From Arenibacter latericius DSM 15913 (GTDB taxonomy: Bacteria > Bacteroidota > Bacteroidia > Flavobacteriales > Flavobacteriaceae): a stretch of DNA of 64,000 nt. The notes under the pieces were generated by a model. That model ran no database searches. It saw only the letters and a list, made by a program, of their open reading frames with translations, and was not told where the DNA came from. Position 1 is the first letter of the stretch; each line of letters starts with the position of its first letter. The DNA lies in assembly GCF_000424985.1 (NCBI RefSeq), contig NZ_AUKX01000016.1:37824-101823 (forward strand). Reading direction: 5' to 3'. The translations under genes were made by a program, and so were the position numbers. Positions 36,899-46,665 of this stretch are shown here, in pieces.

Positions 36899-37944
36899 TC
36901 ATACGCTTTTCGATATAACCACCCAAATCCCGGCATTTATCCACATTACGGCCGCAACGGTAAATGACATGAATGCCATGGATGTCATACCATATGAAGC
37001 AGAGGCCCATTACGTCTTTGACCGTGGGTATGTGGACTATCAAAGACTGTACAGAATAGCAAGGCTCCAAGCCTACTTTGTGGTTCGTGCCAAGTCCAAC
37101 CTAAAGTTTAGGCGGATGTATTCCAAAAAAACCGATAGATCGACCGGAATATTATGCGACCAATTGGGCAAACTAACAGGGTTCTATGTTTCCAAAGATT
37201 ATCCGGACAAGATGCGAAGGGTTAAATTCCATGATCAAGAAACCGGATGTACTTTCGTCTTCTTGACCAACAACAACGAATTATCCGCCCTAGAGATAGC
37301 ACTTTTATATAAAAATCGTTGGCAGGTAGAGCTCTTTTTCAAATGGATCAAACAGCATCTAAAGATTTAATCCTTTTGGGGAACATCGGAAAATGCAGTG
37401 CGAATCCAAATTTACACCGCCACCATTACATATTGTCCTGTAGCGATTGTAGGGCATGACCTGAAAATTGAACGTTCAACCTACGAAATATTACAGGTCT
37501 TGGGGATATACCTACTGGATAAAACCCCTGTAAATGAGTTGTTTACTAATGTAGATTACAATAATATCCATGAACTTGAATATAATCAATTGAAAATCAG
37601 TCTGTTTTAAGCGGACACTAGTGATTAGAAATGCTTATTAAATTCAATAAATGAAAAGAATAGAATATCTTTTTAAGAAAATAATACTATTGTTCATTGT
37701 ATGGATTACGAGTAATTACAATTCTATTGCGCAAGCGATAATTTTTACCAGCGATCAACAATTGACCGATCTGACTGATCCTAACAAGAAAATTGATATG
37801 TCACTTGGGCATACAAAACGTTATGCCAGTTTACGGGATGTATGCGAAGAAATAAGAAAAAACGGAGGTCATACATTGACCATAGCTTTCGATGAGTTTT
37901 TTAGACAATATCGCGATCAACCAGCATCGGAACGCAAGCTTACT

Positions 37945-38696
37945 AGATCATAGAGTATCTTTACGATTCCCTCCGATCTTCGTGGCGCACCGTTGTCCCA
38001 GCAGTTTCCTTTCCGGCTCATAGTTTGAGTTGTTTTACTACTTAAACCTAACAGGTTTGTCATTTTATTTGAAGCATACTGGCTCCCTCGATCAGAATGG
38101 AAAATATGATTTTCCGTTATTTCTCTTCTATTTCTGGCTAAGATCCAAGCCTTATATACTGTGTTTTCAGTGCTCATGTCTTCACTTAAAACCCAAGATA
38201 ACACCTTTCTATCTGCTAAATCCAAAATTGTTGTTAGGTAATTCCAACTGCTTCCTATTTTGATATAGGTGATATCTGAGACCCACTTTTCACCTAGACA
38301 CTCACTGGTAAAGTTTCTTGCCAATAGATTTCTTGCAACTGGGAGCGAGTGTTTTGAGTCGGTTGTAGTCCCCCTGAATTTTCTACTTAAAACACCTTTT
38401 AATCCCATCTGTTTAATTAAGTAGGCTACATAGGACCTACTATAAAACAGCCCTTTTCTTTCCAATGTTTTTTGGATTCTTAAACTGCCATATATACGGT
38501 AACTACCGTGATATATTTCTTGTATGCTTTGTTTTAAAAACTCTAACCTAGTATTAGTGGCACTGGTCTCGCTTGTTCTTAACCATGTATAAAAAGCATT
38601 TTTACTGACGCACATGATTTTACACATCTTTTCAACAGAAAATTTGTCTTTATGATCTTTTATGAAACCATATCTTACCTGTCGCTCTTGGAAAAG
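37945..38696 (-). pseudogene. IS3-family OrfB, missing the C-terminal catalytic glutamate
   Basis: Read from a frame overlapping the end of OrfA (FQERQVRYGFIKDHKDKF, probably reached by ribosomal frameshifting). The protein shows CVSKNAFYTWLRTSE, YRIYGSLRIQKTLERKGLF and WVSDITYIKIGSSWNYLTTI with the first aspartate. IFHSDRGSQYAS gives the second aspartate, and then SRKGNCWDN. Normal IS3 transposases continue here into the segment with the third acidic residue; instead the frame turns into unrelated GAPRRSEGIVKIL and runs into the host gene. It is therefore inactive. Confidence 0.85.
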
Positions 38697-38953
38697 ATGC
38701 TCACCGCCTTTATTAAAATATCACGTTCTAACTTTATTTCCTTCAATTCTTTTTCTAAAGCCTTAATTCTTAACGTCTCTTTGGTGTCTTCTGCAGCTTG
38801 TGGCGTGCCATTTGTAATTGCCATCCTTTTCCACCTGTTAATTGAGGCTTGGCTAACTCCGTATTCTTCAGATAAGGATTTAACGGAACATCCTGTATTT
38901 AGTAACTCTACAATGGTGGTTATAAATTCCTGGTCGTAATTTCTTTTATTCAT
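38675..38953 (-). CDS. IS3-family OrfA
   Basis: A complete 92-residue DNA-binding subunit: MNKRNYDQEFITTIVELLNT, a helix-turn-helix (SVKSLSEEYGVSQASINRWK), and a leucine-zipper coiled coil (LRIKALEKELKEIKLERDIL). It ends in IFSKSDR, at the usual frameshift zone into OrfB. On its own it cannot transpose DNA but may bind element ends. Confidence 0.85.
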   Translation of the reverse strand: MNKRNYDQEFITTIVELLNTGCSVKSLSEEYGVSQASINRWKRMAITNGTPQAAEDTKETLRIKALEKELKEIKLERDILIKAVSIFSKSDR

Positions 38954-39415
38954 ATTACAAATTTAAGTTTATCACATAAATCGGTACCAACTAAATTAGA
39001 CATTCCATACTCCCGATATGTACAAATATGTTGATAAGATTAAGATTATCTCGGATTTTGCTGCAAAATACGATCTAGGAATAGGTCTTAGTTTGTTAAG
39101 TCCACTGGAACTTGGTCCTGCTTTTAAAACAAGACCGGTAAAAGTGGATCATTGTTGCATTATAAAGTTGGGCTAAGGGATCCTCAAACTGATAAGTTCA
39201 ATATACCTCTATGGCAACAAACTGTTTGGACTAATGATAAAGGAAGTTTTTCTATTAAGTTAAAATCATTTAATGCCTATGCTTTCAAAGAAAATAAGTT
39301 ACCAAATACTGGGTACAAAGTGGTTGACCGAGAGGGAATACTACCCTTAAGGCAAGTGCAAATAGACGTCTGGGGTCAACATCCCGAGTATAAAGATGAA
39401 AAATATAGATGTTGA

Positions 39416-39969
39416 TTTGTGGAATAGATCTATAACGTCAAATAATGAACGGGCTTGGCGCTTCTGGACTTGTTTTGGGTGACCTTTTTTTGTCTATGGT
39501 CACATTAAAAACTTATCAAATAGGGATAGCTCAATCCAGTAAGTACCTGTATCTCCCCGTAATTGCTTTTAATCTTAATTGGGCCCAAATTTTCGGTTAA
39601 ATGAGTGTAAATCTGTGCGGTAAGCAATATATGTTTTTGGTACTAAAGAACTGTCTCAAAGATTTACAGATGTCTTTTGAATGAGCAGGGAGTTAGAGGT
39701 TGTATAAGCTTTTTTAATAATAACAGATACCTAAAACAGACTATATGAGCCTTTTTTATCAAATTTAGTGGATGTTAATAATTGTCCTTGTTAGTTTAAA
39801 CCTTAAATGTTAGGCTTGTTATAATATATGCATTAAATCAAAAGTTAGATTCAATAATTTAATTTGGACAGGAAGGTGCAGGATGCCCTATTTTGTAAGT
39901 TGAGTTAATTTTGAGTTACATTCGGGCACAAACATAATTACTAACCAGACTAAAAATGTAAATAAAATT
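39416..39969. other. Intergenic: eroded end of the split gene and SusC leader
   Basis: About 550 bases. The left part contains short protein-like pieces in shifting frames (for example DVDLWNRSITSNNERAW), consistent with further decay of the gene at 37651. The right 150 bases are the leader of the SusC gene. Confidence 0.45.
39906..39913 (+). promoter_or_regulatory. Possible Bacteroidota -7 promoter element
   Basis: TAATTTTG matches the TAnnTTTG consensus of the main Bacteroidota promoter and lies 57 bases before the SusC start. No good TTTG-type -33 box is seen at the right distance, so this is weak. Confidence 0.3.
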
Positions 39970-42900
39970 ATGGAACACAGTTATAAAAAATGCTTTACAA
40001 GAATACTCCATTTTTGTATCTTGATGCTCTCATTAGGAGTTTATGCTCAAGAGATTGAGATTACCGGAAAGGTTATTTCGTCGGATGGTACGGCTTTGCC
40101 CGGGGTAAATATTATTCAGAAAGGGACTGTAAATGGGGTCGTTACCGATTTTGATGGAATCTACAGAATAAGAATAATAGAAGGATCTAATATTCTTGTT
40201 TTTTCTTATATTGGATTTCAGACACTTGAACAACCGATCGGAGATCGTTCAGAAATTAATATTACCCTAATCGAAGAGGCAGAGCAACTCGGAGAGGTTG
40301 TGATTGTTGGTTTTGGTTCTCAAAAGAAGGAAACAGTTACTGGGGCTATTTCATCGGTTAAAACCAAAGAGGTTAAGCAAAGCCCTGCAGCTAATATGGC
40401 GATTACCTTGGCGGGGCGTTTACCTGGTTTGACTTCTATTCAGAGAACTGGACAGCCCGGGGCAGAAAACGTCCAATTACTCATAAGGGGACAAGGAACT
40501 GTCAATACTCAAAGTCCACTCATTTTGGTAGATGGTGTTGAGCGTGAACTCAATTTTATTGATCCAAATGAAGTGGAATCTATCACGGTTTTAAAGGATG
40601 CGTCCTCCACTGCTATTTTTGGTGTAAAGGGTGCAAATGGGGTTGTTTTAGTAACAACAAGAAGAGGAAATTCCGAAATTCCAGAGATTAATTTTTCATC
40701 AGAAAGCAGCTTTTCTGATTTGCCCAGATTTATTAGCCCTGTGAATTCCTTCCAATATGCGACTTTAAGAAATCTTTCGCTGGCTAATGACGGTTTGCCT
40801 GAAGAATTTTCAGCCAATGCTTTGGAACATTATAGACTACAGGATGATCCGCTTCGATATCCAGACACCGATTGGCGTAGCATACTTATGAAAGATTATT
40901 CCTTTCAACAGCGATATAATCTAAATATTTCTGGGGCAGGTGAAAAAGCAAAATATTTTATTAATGGTGGTTATGTGAAACAAGGAGGGCAATTCAAAAC
41001 GGAAAAAGACCTTCCATATAATCCAAGCTTTGAACTTGAACGTTACAATTTTCGATCTAATGCAGATGTTAAGTTGACCGAATCACTAAAGGCGTTTTTA
41101 AATGTTGCTGGCTATCTTCAAACTAGAAATGCCCCATATGCATTAGGTGGGGATGATCCGACGGACTGGATAATTTACTTTATGAATCGTTTGCCAGCAA
41201 CTGTACCTGGGCCTCTTACTCCAGATGATGGCGTTATTACCGATGGAGACGTAGCTTGGCCTGCCTATGGGTTATTAAATAGATCCGGATTTGTGCAAAC
41301 AAAGGAAAGCAACGTGTTAGCATCCTTCGGTATGGAACAACAATTGGATTTTATAACTAAAGGCTTATCGGCAAAAGCGATTTTATCCTTTGACACCAAA
41401 TCGATAAATCGATTGGAAGCCCAGAGATCTCATGAAAAATTTGTTCAGGTGATTGATAATGATAATCTCGACGATCAAGGCCTCCCTAGTGTGTCTTATC
41501 GACTGTATAATAACGATAAAAACACACCGCTATCGATTAGCGGTAGAAGGGCCTTTGCCTCGCGATCAAATTTTCAAGCGTTCCTGAATTACAACAGAAC
41601 TTTTGGAAAGCATGCGACAACGGGAATGTTGTTATTTCAGAAAGAATCTTTGATTATTGATGAACAATTGCCTTTTAATTCATTAGGAACCTCTGCTCGT
41701 TTTACTTACGGGTATGATAATAAGTATTTTATGGAGCTAAATGCTGGGTACAATGGCTCTGAACAGTTTGCGAAAAACAACAGATATGGCTTTTTCCCTG
41801 CGGTGTCGGCCGGTTATGTTTTATCGAACGAGAGCTTTTGGAAGGAATGGAATGGGAAAGATGTTGTAAATCTTTTAAAAGTTAGAGGCTCTTTTGGAAA
41901 AGTTGGTAACGATAGAGTTAGTAGCAGTAGATTTTTATTCTTAGATGACATAAAGATTGCTGGTGGTGGATTTTCAGGTAGTTTAGGTGATGGAAATACG
42001 ATTATTACCAATCTGCTCAAAAATGAGGATTTGCAATGGGAAGTGGCTAAAAAGACAAACGTTGGAATTGAACTGGGCCTTTTTCACGATTTCACTGTCA
42101 ATGCCGATTTTTTTTATGAAAGAAGAGATAATATTTTAAGATTTCGCGGTATAATCCCCGTTTTAAATGGTTTGCCCAATCAGGCACTTGCCCCAGTTAA
42201 TATAGGTGTTATTAGTAACAAGGGATATGAGTTGGAATTAAATTATAGAAAAGCTTTCAGCAAAGATTTATCATTATTAGCTAGGGCTAATCTTAACCAT
42301 TCCAAAAACAAACAATTGTTTGCGGATGAAGCTATTTTACCTGAAGATTTTGCTTATAGATTCCGAGAAACAGGATATAAAATTGGACAACAATTCGGGT
42401 ATGTAGTGGACAGATATTTTTTAGATGAGGAAGATATAAATAGTTCTCCTGAACAGGTCGTCGGAGGCCATGAGTCTCGACCAGGCGATTTTAAATACAA
42501 GGACTTAAATGGTGATGGAGTGGTAAATGAAAAAGATATTGCTCCGATCGGTTATTCCAATGTCCCTGAATATCAGTTTGGTTTAGCATTTAATATCACC
42601 TATAAGAATTTTGATATTAGTGCTTTGTTCCAGGGGGTTGGCAATGTTTCAAATTATATTAGTGGAGAGGGGGCTTTTGCGACAAACGGGGTCAACAATT
42701 TTATCTCTAGACATTTGAATAGTTATACTCCAGAGCGAGCAGCCAATGGAGATGAAATTTCTTATCCAAGATTGAGTTTGCAGAATAGTCCAAACGAAAT
42801 CAGAAACTCATTCTTCATTGTCAATACAGGATATGTAAGATTGAAAAGCGCTGAATTGGGCTACTCTCTTCCTTCTGAGCTCACCAGAAGGCTATTTAAT

Positions 42901-43047
42901 ATTCAACGAATCAGAATATATACTAACGGACTTAATCTTATTACTTGGGATAATTTACCTACTAAAGAATTTGATCCCGAACTAAGAAATTCTCGCTCAT
43001 TCCCCATAACAAGGACTTTCAATCTCGGTGTAAATATTACATTTTAA
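39970..43047 (+). CDS. susC: SusC-like TonB-dependent outer-membrane transporter (second)
   Basis: A 1025-residue receptor with a signal peptide ending SLGVYAQ and a carboxypeptidase-like domain (EITGKVISSDGTALPGVNI). The TonB-box region EVVIVGFGSQKKETVTGAIS and the plug (AGRLPGLTSIQRTGQPGAEN, then ILVDGVERELNFIDPNEVES) follow. The barrel ends in LGVNITF. It is quite different in sequence from the first SusC, so the two loci import different glycans. The paired SusD starts 16 bases later. The neighbours (nucleoside hydrolase, ribokinase, rhamnose genes) suggest a rhamnose- or ribose-containing substrate, by inference. Confidence 0.96.
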   Translation: MEHSYKKCFTRILHFCILMLSLGVYAQEIEITGKVISSDGTALPGVNIIQKGTVNGVVTDFDGIYRIRIIEGSNILVFSYIGFQTLEQPIGDRSEINITLIEEAEQLGEVVIVGFGSQKKETVTGAISSVKTKEVKQSPAANMAITLAGRLPGLTSIQRTGQPGAENVQLLIRGQGTVNTQSPLILVDGVERELNFIDPNEVESITVLKDASSTAIFGVKGANGVVLVTTRRGNSEIPEINFSSESSFSDLPRFISPVNSFQYATLRNLSLANDGLPEEFSANALEHYRLQDDPLRYPDTDWRSILMKDYSFQQRYNLNISGAGEKAKYFINGGYVKQGGQFKTEKDLPYNPSFELERYNFRSNADVKLTESLKAFLNVAGYLQTRNAPYALGGDDPTDWIIYFMNRLPATVPGPLTPDDGVITDGDVAWPAYGLLNRSGFVQTKESNVLASFGMEQQLDFITKGLSAKAILSFDTKSINRLEAQRSHEKFVQVIDNDNLDDQGLPSVSYRLYNNDKNTPLSISGRRAFASRSNFQAFLNYNRTFGKHATTGMLLFQKESLIIDEQLPFNSLGTSARFTYGYDNKYFMELNAGYNGSEQFAKNNRYGFFPAVSAGYVLSNESFWKEWNGKDVVNLLKVRGSFGKVGNDRVSSSRFLFLDDIKIAGGGFSGSLGDGNTIITNLLKNEDLQWEVAKKTNVGIELGLFHDFTVNADFFYERRDNILRFRGIIPVLNGLPNQALAPVNIGVISNKGYELELNYRKAFSKDLSLLARANLNHSKNKQLFADEAILPEDFAYRFRETGYKIGQQFGYVVDRYFLDEEDINSSPEQVVGGHESRPGDFKYKDLNGDGVVNEKDIAPIGYSNVPEYQFGLAFNITYKNFDISALFQGVGNVSNYISGEGAFATNGVNNFISRHLNSYTPERAANGDEISYPRLSLQNSPNEIRNSFFIVNTGYVRLKSAELGYSLPSELTRRLFNIQRIRIYTNGLNLITWDNLPTKEFDPELRNSRSFPITRTFNLGVNITF

Positions 43048-43063
43048 TACAAAATATACAGAT

Positions 43064-45211
43064 ATGAAAAATATAGTTGAACTTAACACTAAAAGAGCTC
43101 AATACATGAAAAAAGGACTAGCGTTTTGTTTTCTTATTCTTGTCGTTGCTACTGGATGCCAAAAGGACTTTTTGGATATTACTCCAGACGGTAGAATTAC
43201 GTTGGATGATGTGTTTTTAGATGAGAAAAGAACTGAAGCTCAGTTAAATGCTGTATACAGTAGAATACCCAGTTATTTCTGGAAATATGGTTTTTTTGAT
43301 TTTCTTGCGTCTTATTCCGATGAATGCTATGCATTTAGTGGAGGAACAATGCCATGGGCGTCCGGTAGCTTAAGTGCAAGTTCTAATCCCATTGCACATA
43401 CACCTCAAGAGCGTGGGAAGGGTGCCAATCATTATCCCACGTTTTGGTCAGGTATCAGAGAAGCAAACGTATTCTTGGCCAATATAGACGGAGCAAACAT
43501 TTCAAATGAAGCCAAAAGGAGTAGGTTAAAATCGGAAGCACAACTATTAAGAGCATTTTATTATTTGGAATTGATTAAAGAATTTGGTCCGATGCCTGTA
43601 GTAGACTCACCCTTCGATAATTCTTTTGATTACACCTCACTAACAAGACCTTCATTTCAAGAGAGCATAGACTTTATAGTTAAAGATTGTGATGAAGTAC
43701 TTGCCAATTCCGATATGCCATTCAATATTACCATAGAAGCGGAGAGAGGTAGATTTTCCAAATCGGTTGCCCATGCTATTAAATCTCAGGCCTTGTTATA
43801 TAATGCGAGCCCATTATGGAATCCCGAAAACGATCTTAAAAAATGGGAGGATGCGGCTACCGCTTCTAAAAATGCTTTGCAGGAATTAATTGCTGAAGGC
43901 TTTGCATTGGCTCCTGACTATGGTGAATATTTTCTTAGCAAATCTACTCTCGGAGACAAAGAAACAATTTACGAAGTACATGAACCGCAAATTGATCCTG
44001 TATTCAGTATTATTAATGGTATTCCAAGTAAAAGCGGAAATTTTAAAGTAGGAGCTACTCCTACTCAGGAACTAGTGGATAGTTATGATATGCAAGCAAC
44101 TGGTGAGCCTGCCATATTGGGCTATAATGATGAGCAACATCTTGAACCAATTATTAACCCGACATCAGGATATAATGAACTTGATCCGTACAAAGGCAGG
44201 GATCCAAGATTTTACGCAACCGTTTGGCACAATGGAGCCATGTATGATAATATAAATGGGGAAGTGCGGCCATTGGAGACATATCAAGGTGGCCGGGAGC
44301 AGTTGCTTGTAGCGCCTATTGGGTGGGATTTTACTCGTACAGGATACTATCTCAGAAAATTTATAGATCCTCGCCTACAACCTGGCCAACCAGAAGATAC
44401 TCGTTGGAAAAAATACAGACTTGCTGAAATTTATCTAAACTTTGCCGAAGCGGAAAATGAAAGTAAAGGTCCCACAGGAGATGTTTATAATGCGATTAAT
44501 ACCATTAGGGCAAGAGTACAGATGCCCCCCTTACCCTCAGGACTGTCTAAAGAACAAATGCGTGACCGTATCCGCCGTGAGCGAAGGGTTGAATTAGCAA
44601 TTGAGGAACATCGTTTTTGGGATGTACGTCGATGGAAAATTCTAGATCAAACAGATAAGGTGGCTACAGGGATGCTAATAGAACTGAGTACGAGTGGTGT
44701 ATCACTTTCTGATGGTGGATTTGAGGAAAATTCAGCAGATTGGACCTATCTTTCGGGAGCTTCACGAACCTCTACCTCACCCCGGACGGGAAACTTTTCA
44801 GCAGAAATAAGTGGGGAATCTGGAGGCCTTGCTATTAAAAATATTGATGTTGAGCCCAATACGACGTATTCAGTTTCTGGATGGGTGAATGTAACTTCAG
44901 GTGTAGGCATTATAGGCGCACTAGATTATGGGGGAGACCCAGTAGGAGGGTTTACAGCTTCACCAGGATGGACTAAAGTGTCGGCAACTTTTACTACTGG
45001 TCCAACTAATACAACTGCTATAGTAGGAGCACAGTTTGACCCAGGAAGTACAGGGTTTGTTGATGATTTAGAGGTTAGAAGAATGAATTACACAAGAATT
45101 GTTACAGAAGAGCGGAATTCATGGCAAGATAAATTTCTAATTTTCCCTATTCCGATAGGTGAAGCTGCAATAATTCCAGATTTTAGTATTAATCAAAATC
45201 CGGGATGGTAA
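43064..45211 (+). CDS. susD: SusD-like lipoprotein with an inserted carbohydrate-binding-like domain
   Basis: A 715-residue lipoprotein; the signal ends FLILVVATGC, and a start at 43106 would give a more usual leader. The SusD body is normal: DFLDITPDGRITLDDVF, SEAQLLRAFYYLELIKEFG, RLAEIYLNFAEAENESKG and RIRRERRVELAIEEHRFWD. Then, at about residues 545-672, comes an extra beta-sandwich: SDGGFEENSADWTYLSG, TGNFSAEISGESGG, TTYSVSGWVNVTSG and ending VDDLEVRR. This resembles CBM4/9-type modules. After it the SusD C terminus resumes (WQDKFLIFPIPIGEAAI and NQNPGW). Ordinary SusD proteins are about 130 residues shorter. The domain may widen or sharpen glycan binding at the cell surface. Confidence 0.92.
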   Translation: MKNIVELNTKRAQYMKKGLAFCFLILVVATGCQKDFLDITPDGRITLDDVFLDEKRTEAQLNAVYSRIPSYFWKYGFFDFLASYSDECYAFSGGTMPWASGSLSASSNPIAHTPQERGKGANHYPTFWSGIREANVFLANIDGANISNEAKRSRLKSEAQLLRAFYYLELIKEFGPMPVVDSPFDNSFDYTSLTRPSFQESIDFIVKDCDEVLANSDMPFNITIEAERGRFSKSVAHAIKSQALLYNASPLWNPENDLKKWEDAATASKNALQELIAEGFALAPDYGEYFLSKSTLGDKETIYEVHEPQIDPVFSIINGIPSKSGNFKVGATPTQELVDSYDMQATGEPAILGYNDEQHLEPIINPTSGYNELDPYKGRDPRFYATVWHNGAMYDNINGEVRPLETYQGGREQLLVAPIGWDFTRTGYYLRKFIDPRLQPGQPEDTRWKKYRLAEIYLNFAEAENESKGPTGDVYNAINTIRARVQMPPLPSGLSKEQMRDRIRRERRVELAIEEHRFWDVRRWKILDQTDKVATGMLIELSTSGVSLSDGGFEENSADWTYLSGASRTSTSPRTGNFSAEISGESGGLAIKNIDVEPNTTYSVSGWVNVTSGVGIIGALDYGGDPVGGFTASPGWTKVSATFTTGPTNTTAIVGAQFDPGSTGFVDDLEVRRMNYTRIVTEERNSWQDKFLIFPIPIGEAAIIPDFSINQNPGW

Positions 45212-45214
45212 ATT

Positions 45215-46258
45215 ATGGATAATACATTTAAGTTTCTTTCTTGTTTGGTTTTAAGTATCATTTTGCCGATAACGAGCGGTTGGAGTGCTTGTTTTTCTGG
45301 GGGCATCGCTGACCGAAATCCCGTTAAGGTGATTTTTGAAACGGATATGGGTAATGATATTGATGATGCCCTTGCTCTAGCTATGCTATATCGATATGCC
45401 GAGCAGGGGAAAGTGGAAATTATTGGAATAAGTAATAATAAGCAAAGTGAGAATTCTTCTAAGTTTATTGATATTATGAATAAGTGGTATAATTTTCCAA
45501 AGATTCCGATAGGTACGGTAGTTAAAGGGAAAAGGGGAGAAGTTGAATCCAAGAGCTTTGCGAAAAAGGTCGTTGATGAGTACAAAAAAGATAAATCGGT
45601 TAGTAATAGTAGAGAAATTGATTTCGAAACCAAGGTGGAAGAGTCTGTGAGCTTGTACCGGCAGATTTTATCTGCTGAACCTGATCATTCCGTAATCATT
45701 ATTTCCGTAGGTTTTTTCACCAATCTTGCCAGGTTGTTGGATTCTGGGCCAGATAAGTTCTCAGCGCTTAATGGTAAGGAATTAGTGGCGAGGAAAGTTA
45801 AATTTCTAAGTGCCATGGCTGGAAATTTCAGTACTCCCGCGTCTACGGAATTTAATGTCAGGGTTGACATCCCTTCAGCAAAAAAGGTGTATGAGCAATG
45901 GCCAGGTATCATTTTTAGCAGTCCTTTTGAAATTGGAAACGAAATCCTCTTTCCAGCTTCCTTCATAGAAGATAATTTAGGCTATACACGACCTAATCCA
46001 CTAGTGGAAGGATATAAACTCTATTTTCCCATGCCTTATGATAGACCTACATGGGATTTGACTGCGGCGTTATTTGCTATAGAGCCAGAGAGGGGATATT
46101 TCACTACTAGTAATCCCGGTTTGGTAAGGGTAAATGAGGAAGGATATACTAGGTTTACAGAAGATACAAATGGAACACATTTCTACCTCATGCTTCCTGA
46201 TTCAACTGCGAAGAATAGGATATTATCCCGTTTTATTGAACTGATAAATGCTAATTGA
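45215..46258 (+). CDS. Nucleoside hydrolase-like (IUNH family) protein, exported
   Basis: A 347-residue protein. The calcium-binding N-terminal motif of inosine/uridine hydrolases is clear (VIFETDMGNDIDDALAL), followed by VEIIGISNNKQSENSSKFI. These enzymes release ribose from ribonucleosides. The N terminus (FKFLSCLVLSIILPITSGWS) is a signal peptide, so it acts in the periplasm. It starts 3 bases after the SusD stop, clearly in one operon. The similar family members in Bacteroidota glycan loci may cleave other N- or O-linked pentosides, so the substrate is open. Ribokinase and a sugar porter lie just downstream and fit ribose release. Confidence 0.82.
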   Translation: MDNTFKFLSCLVLSIILPITSGWSACFSGGIADRNPVKVIFETDMGNDIDDALALAMLYRYAEQGKVEIIGISNNKQSENSSKFIDIMNKWYNFPKIPIGTVVKGKRGEVESKSFAKKVVDEYKKDKSVSNSREIDFETKVEESVSLYRQILSAEPDHSVIIISVGFFTNLARLLDSGPDKFSALNGKELVARKVKFLSAMAGNFSTPASTEFNVRVDIPSAKKVYEQWPGIIFSSPFEIGNEILFPASFIEDNLGYTRPNPLVEGYKLYFPMPYDRPTWDLTAALFAIEPERGYFTTSNPGLVRVNEEGYTRFTEDTNGTHFYLMLPDSTAKNRILSRFIELINAN

Positions 46259-46665
46259 AGGATGTAGTTGAAGAACAGTATTAAAGCATGGTTTTTAACT
46301 TTAATTATTGTCCCAGAACTGTAATTTAAAGAACAAGATTTATACAAAAATTATTCCTGTAAGTTTTTGGGAAAAGCTTATGATTTCTTTGAGAACAGTG
46401 AAGGATATGGTTAAAGTGAAAATGAATGGCGTGTTGTAGTTCTTTTTGGCCTGTAACCATTCAGTTAGACATTAGTGGAGCTTTCAAAAAGAGAGAGCAT
46501 ATTTAAAGAAGTGCTATTGAACGGATTATTTTCTTATTTGGCTATAACATCCTTGCAGTCGTCGACTGAATGTATAATACTGAAATTAATTTTTATTAAC
46601 CGAAACCCCTTGCATTATTCTGAATTATAGCGGACCTGTTATTGGGCAATCTTTAAACTGTTAAC
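46259..46665. other. Intergenic, no gene seen
   Basis: About 400 AT-rich bases between the nucleoside hydrolase and the lipoprotein gene. No frame, repeat or clear promoter was recognised. Confidence 0.4.

Larger units (their letters stand above)
35395..37610 (+). pseudogene. IS4-family transposase (DUF4372/DDE), interrupted and with a stop
   Basis: The first part, MNKGKYVFSQMTEFLPRRIF onward, is the DUF4372 domain plus the first DDE aspartate region (VYAFDSSTIDLCLS). It stops at GGIKLH, where IS982 entered. The second part continues after 36904 with TLFDITTQIPAF, AHYVFDRGYVDYQRLY and ALEIALLYKNRWQVELFFKW. Joining the two across the target duplication restores one frame exactly. A TAA at 37368-37370 replaces a lysine codon of copy 1 (KIKSFW), so the gene was already or later damaged by a point stop as well. 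Confidence 0.88.
35273..37623 (+). mobile_element. IS4-family element, copy 2, split by an IS982 insertion
   Basis: The ends are CACTAGTGTCCACT on the left and AGCGGACACTAGTG on the right, matching copy 1. Without the nested IS982 (1047 bases plus one 5-base duplication) the element would be about 1299 bases. CACTAGTG is itself a palindrome, so whether it belongs to the terminal repeat or to a chosen target cannot be told. Its presence at both ends of both copies favours the terminal repeat. Confidence 0.85.
37945..39007 (-). mobile_element. IS3-family (IS150-like) element inside the secreted-protein gene, defective left end
   Basis: TACT flanks the insert at 37941-37944 and 39008-39011. The host gene resumes exactly across it, so the borders are firm. 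The right end read inward is TGGAATGTCTAATTTAG, a normal IS3-type terminus. The left end (AGATCATAGAG) shows no inverted match to it, and the transposase lacks its last part. The element therefore looks internally deleted or hybrid. Confidence 0.8.
37651..39415 (+). pseudogene. Secreted protein of unknown family, split by an IS3-family element
   Basis: The N-terminal piece has a signal peptide (IILLFIVWITSNYNSIAQA), then MSLGHTKRYASLRDVCEEIR and TIAFDEFFRQYRDQPASE. The frame stops inside the inserted element. Beyond it (from 39009) the frame resumes with DMYKYVDKIKIISDFAAKYD and LGIGLSLLSPLELGPAF. It then needs a one-base shift near 39130 to continue with LLHYKVGLRDPQTDKFNIPL and GQHPEYKDEKYRC. 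Later bases are eroded further. The family was not recognised; the layout looks like a TIM-barrel protein followed by beta domains. It lies 28 bases after the IS4 end and ahead of the second SusCD pair, so it was probably part of that locus. Confidence 0.75.
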
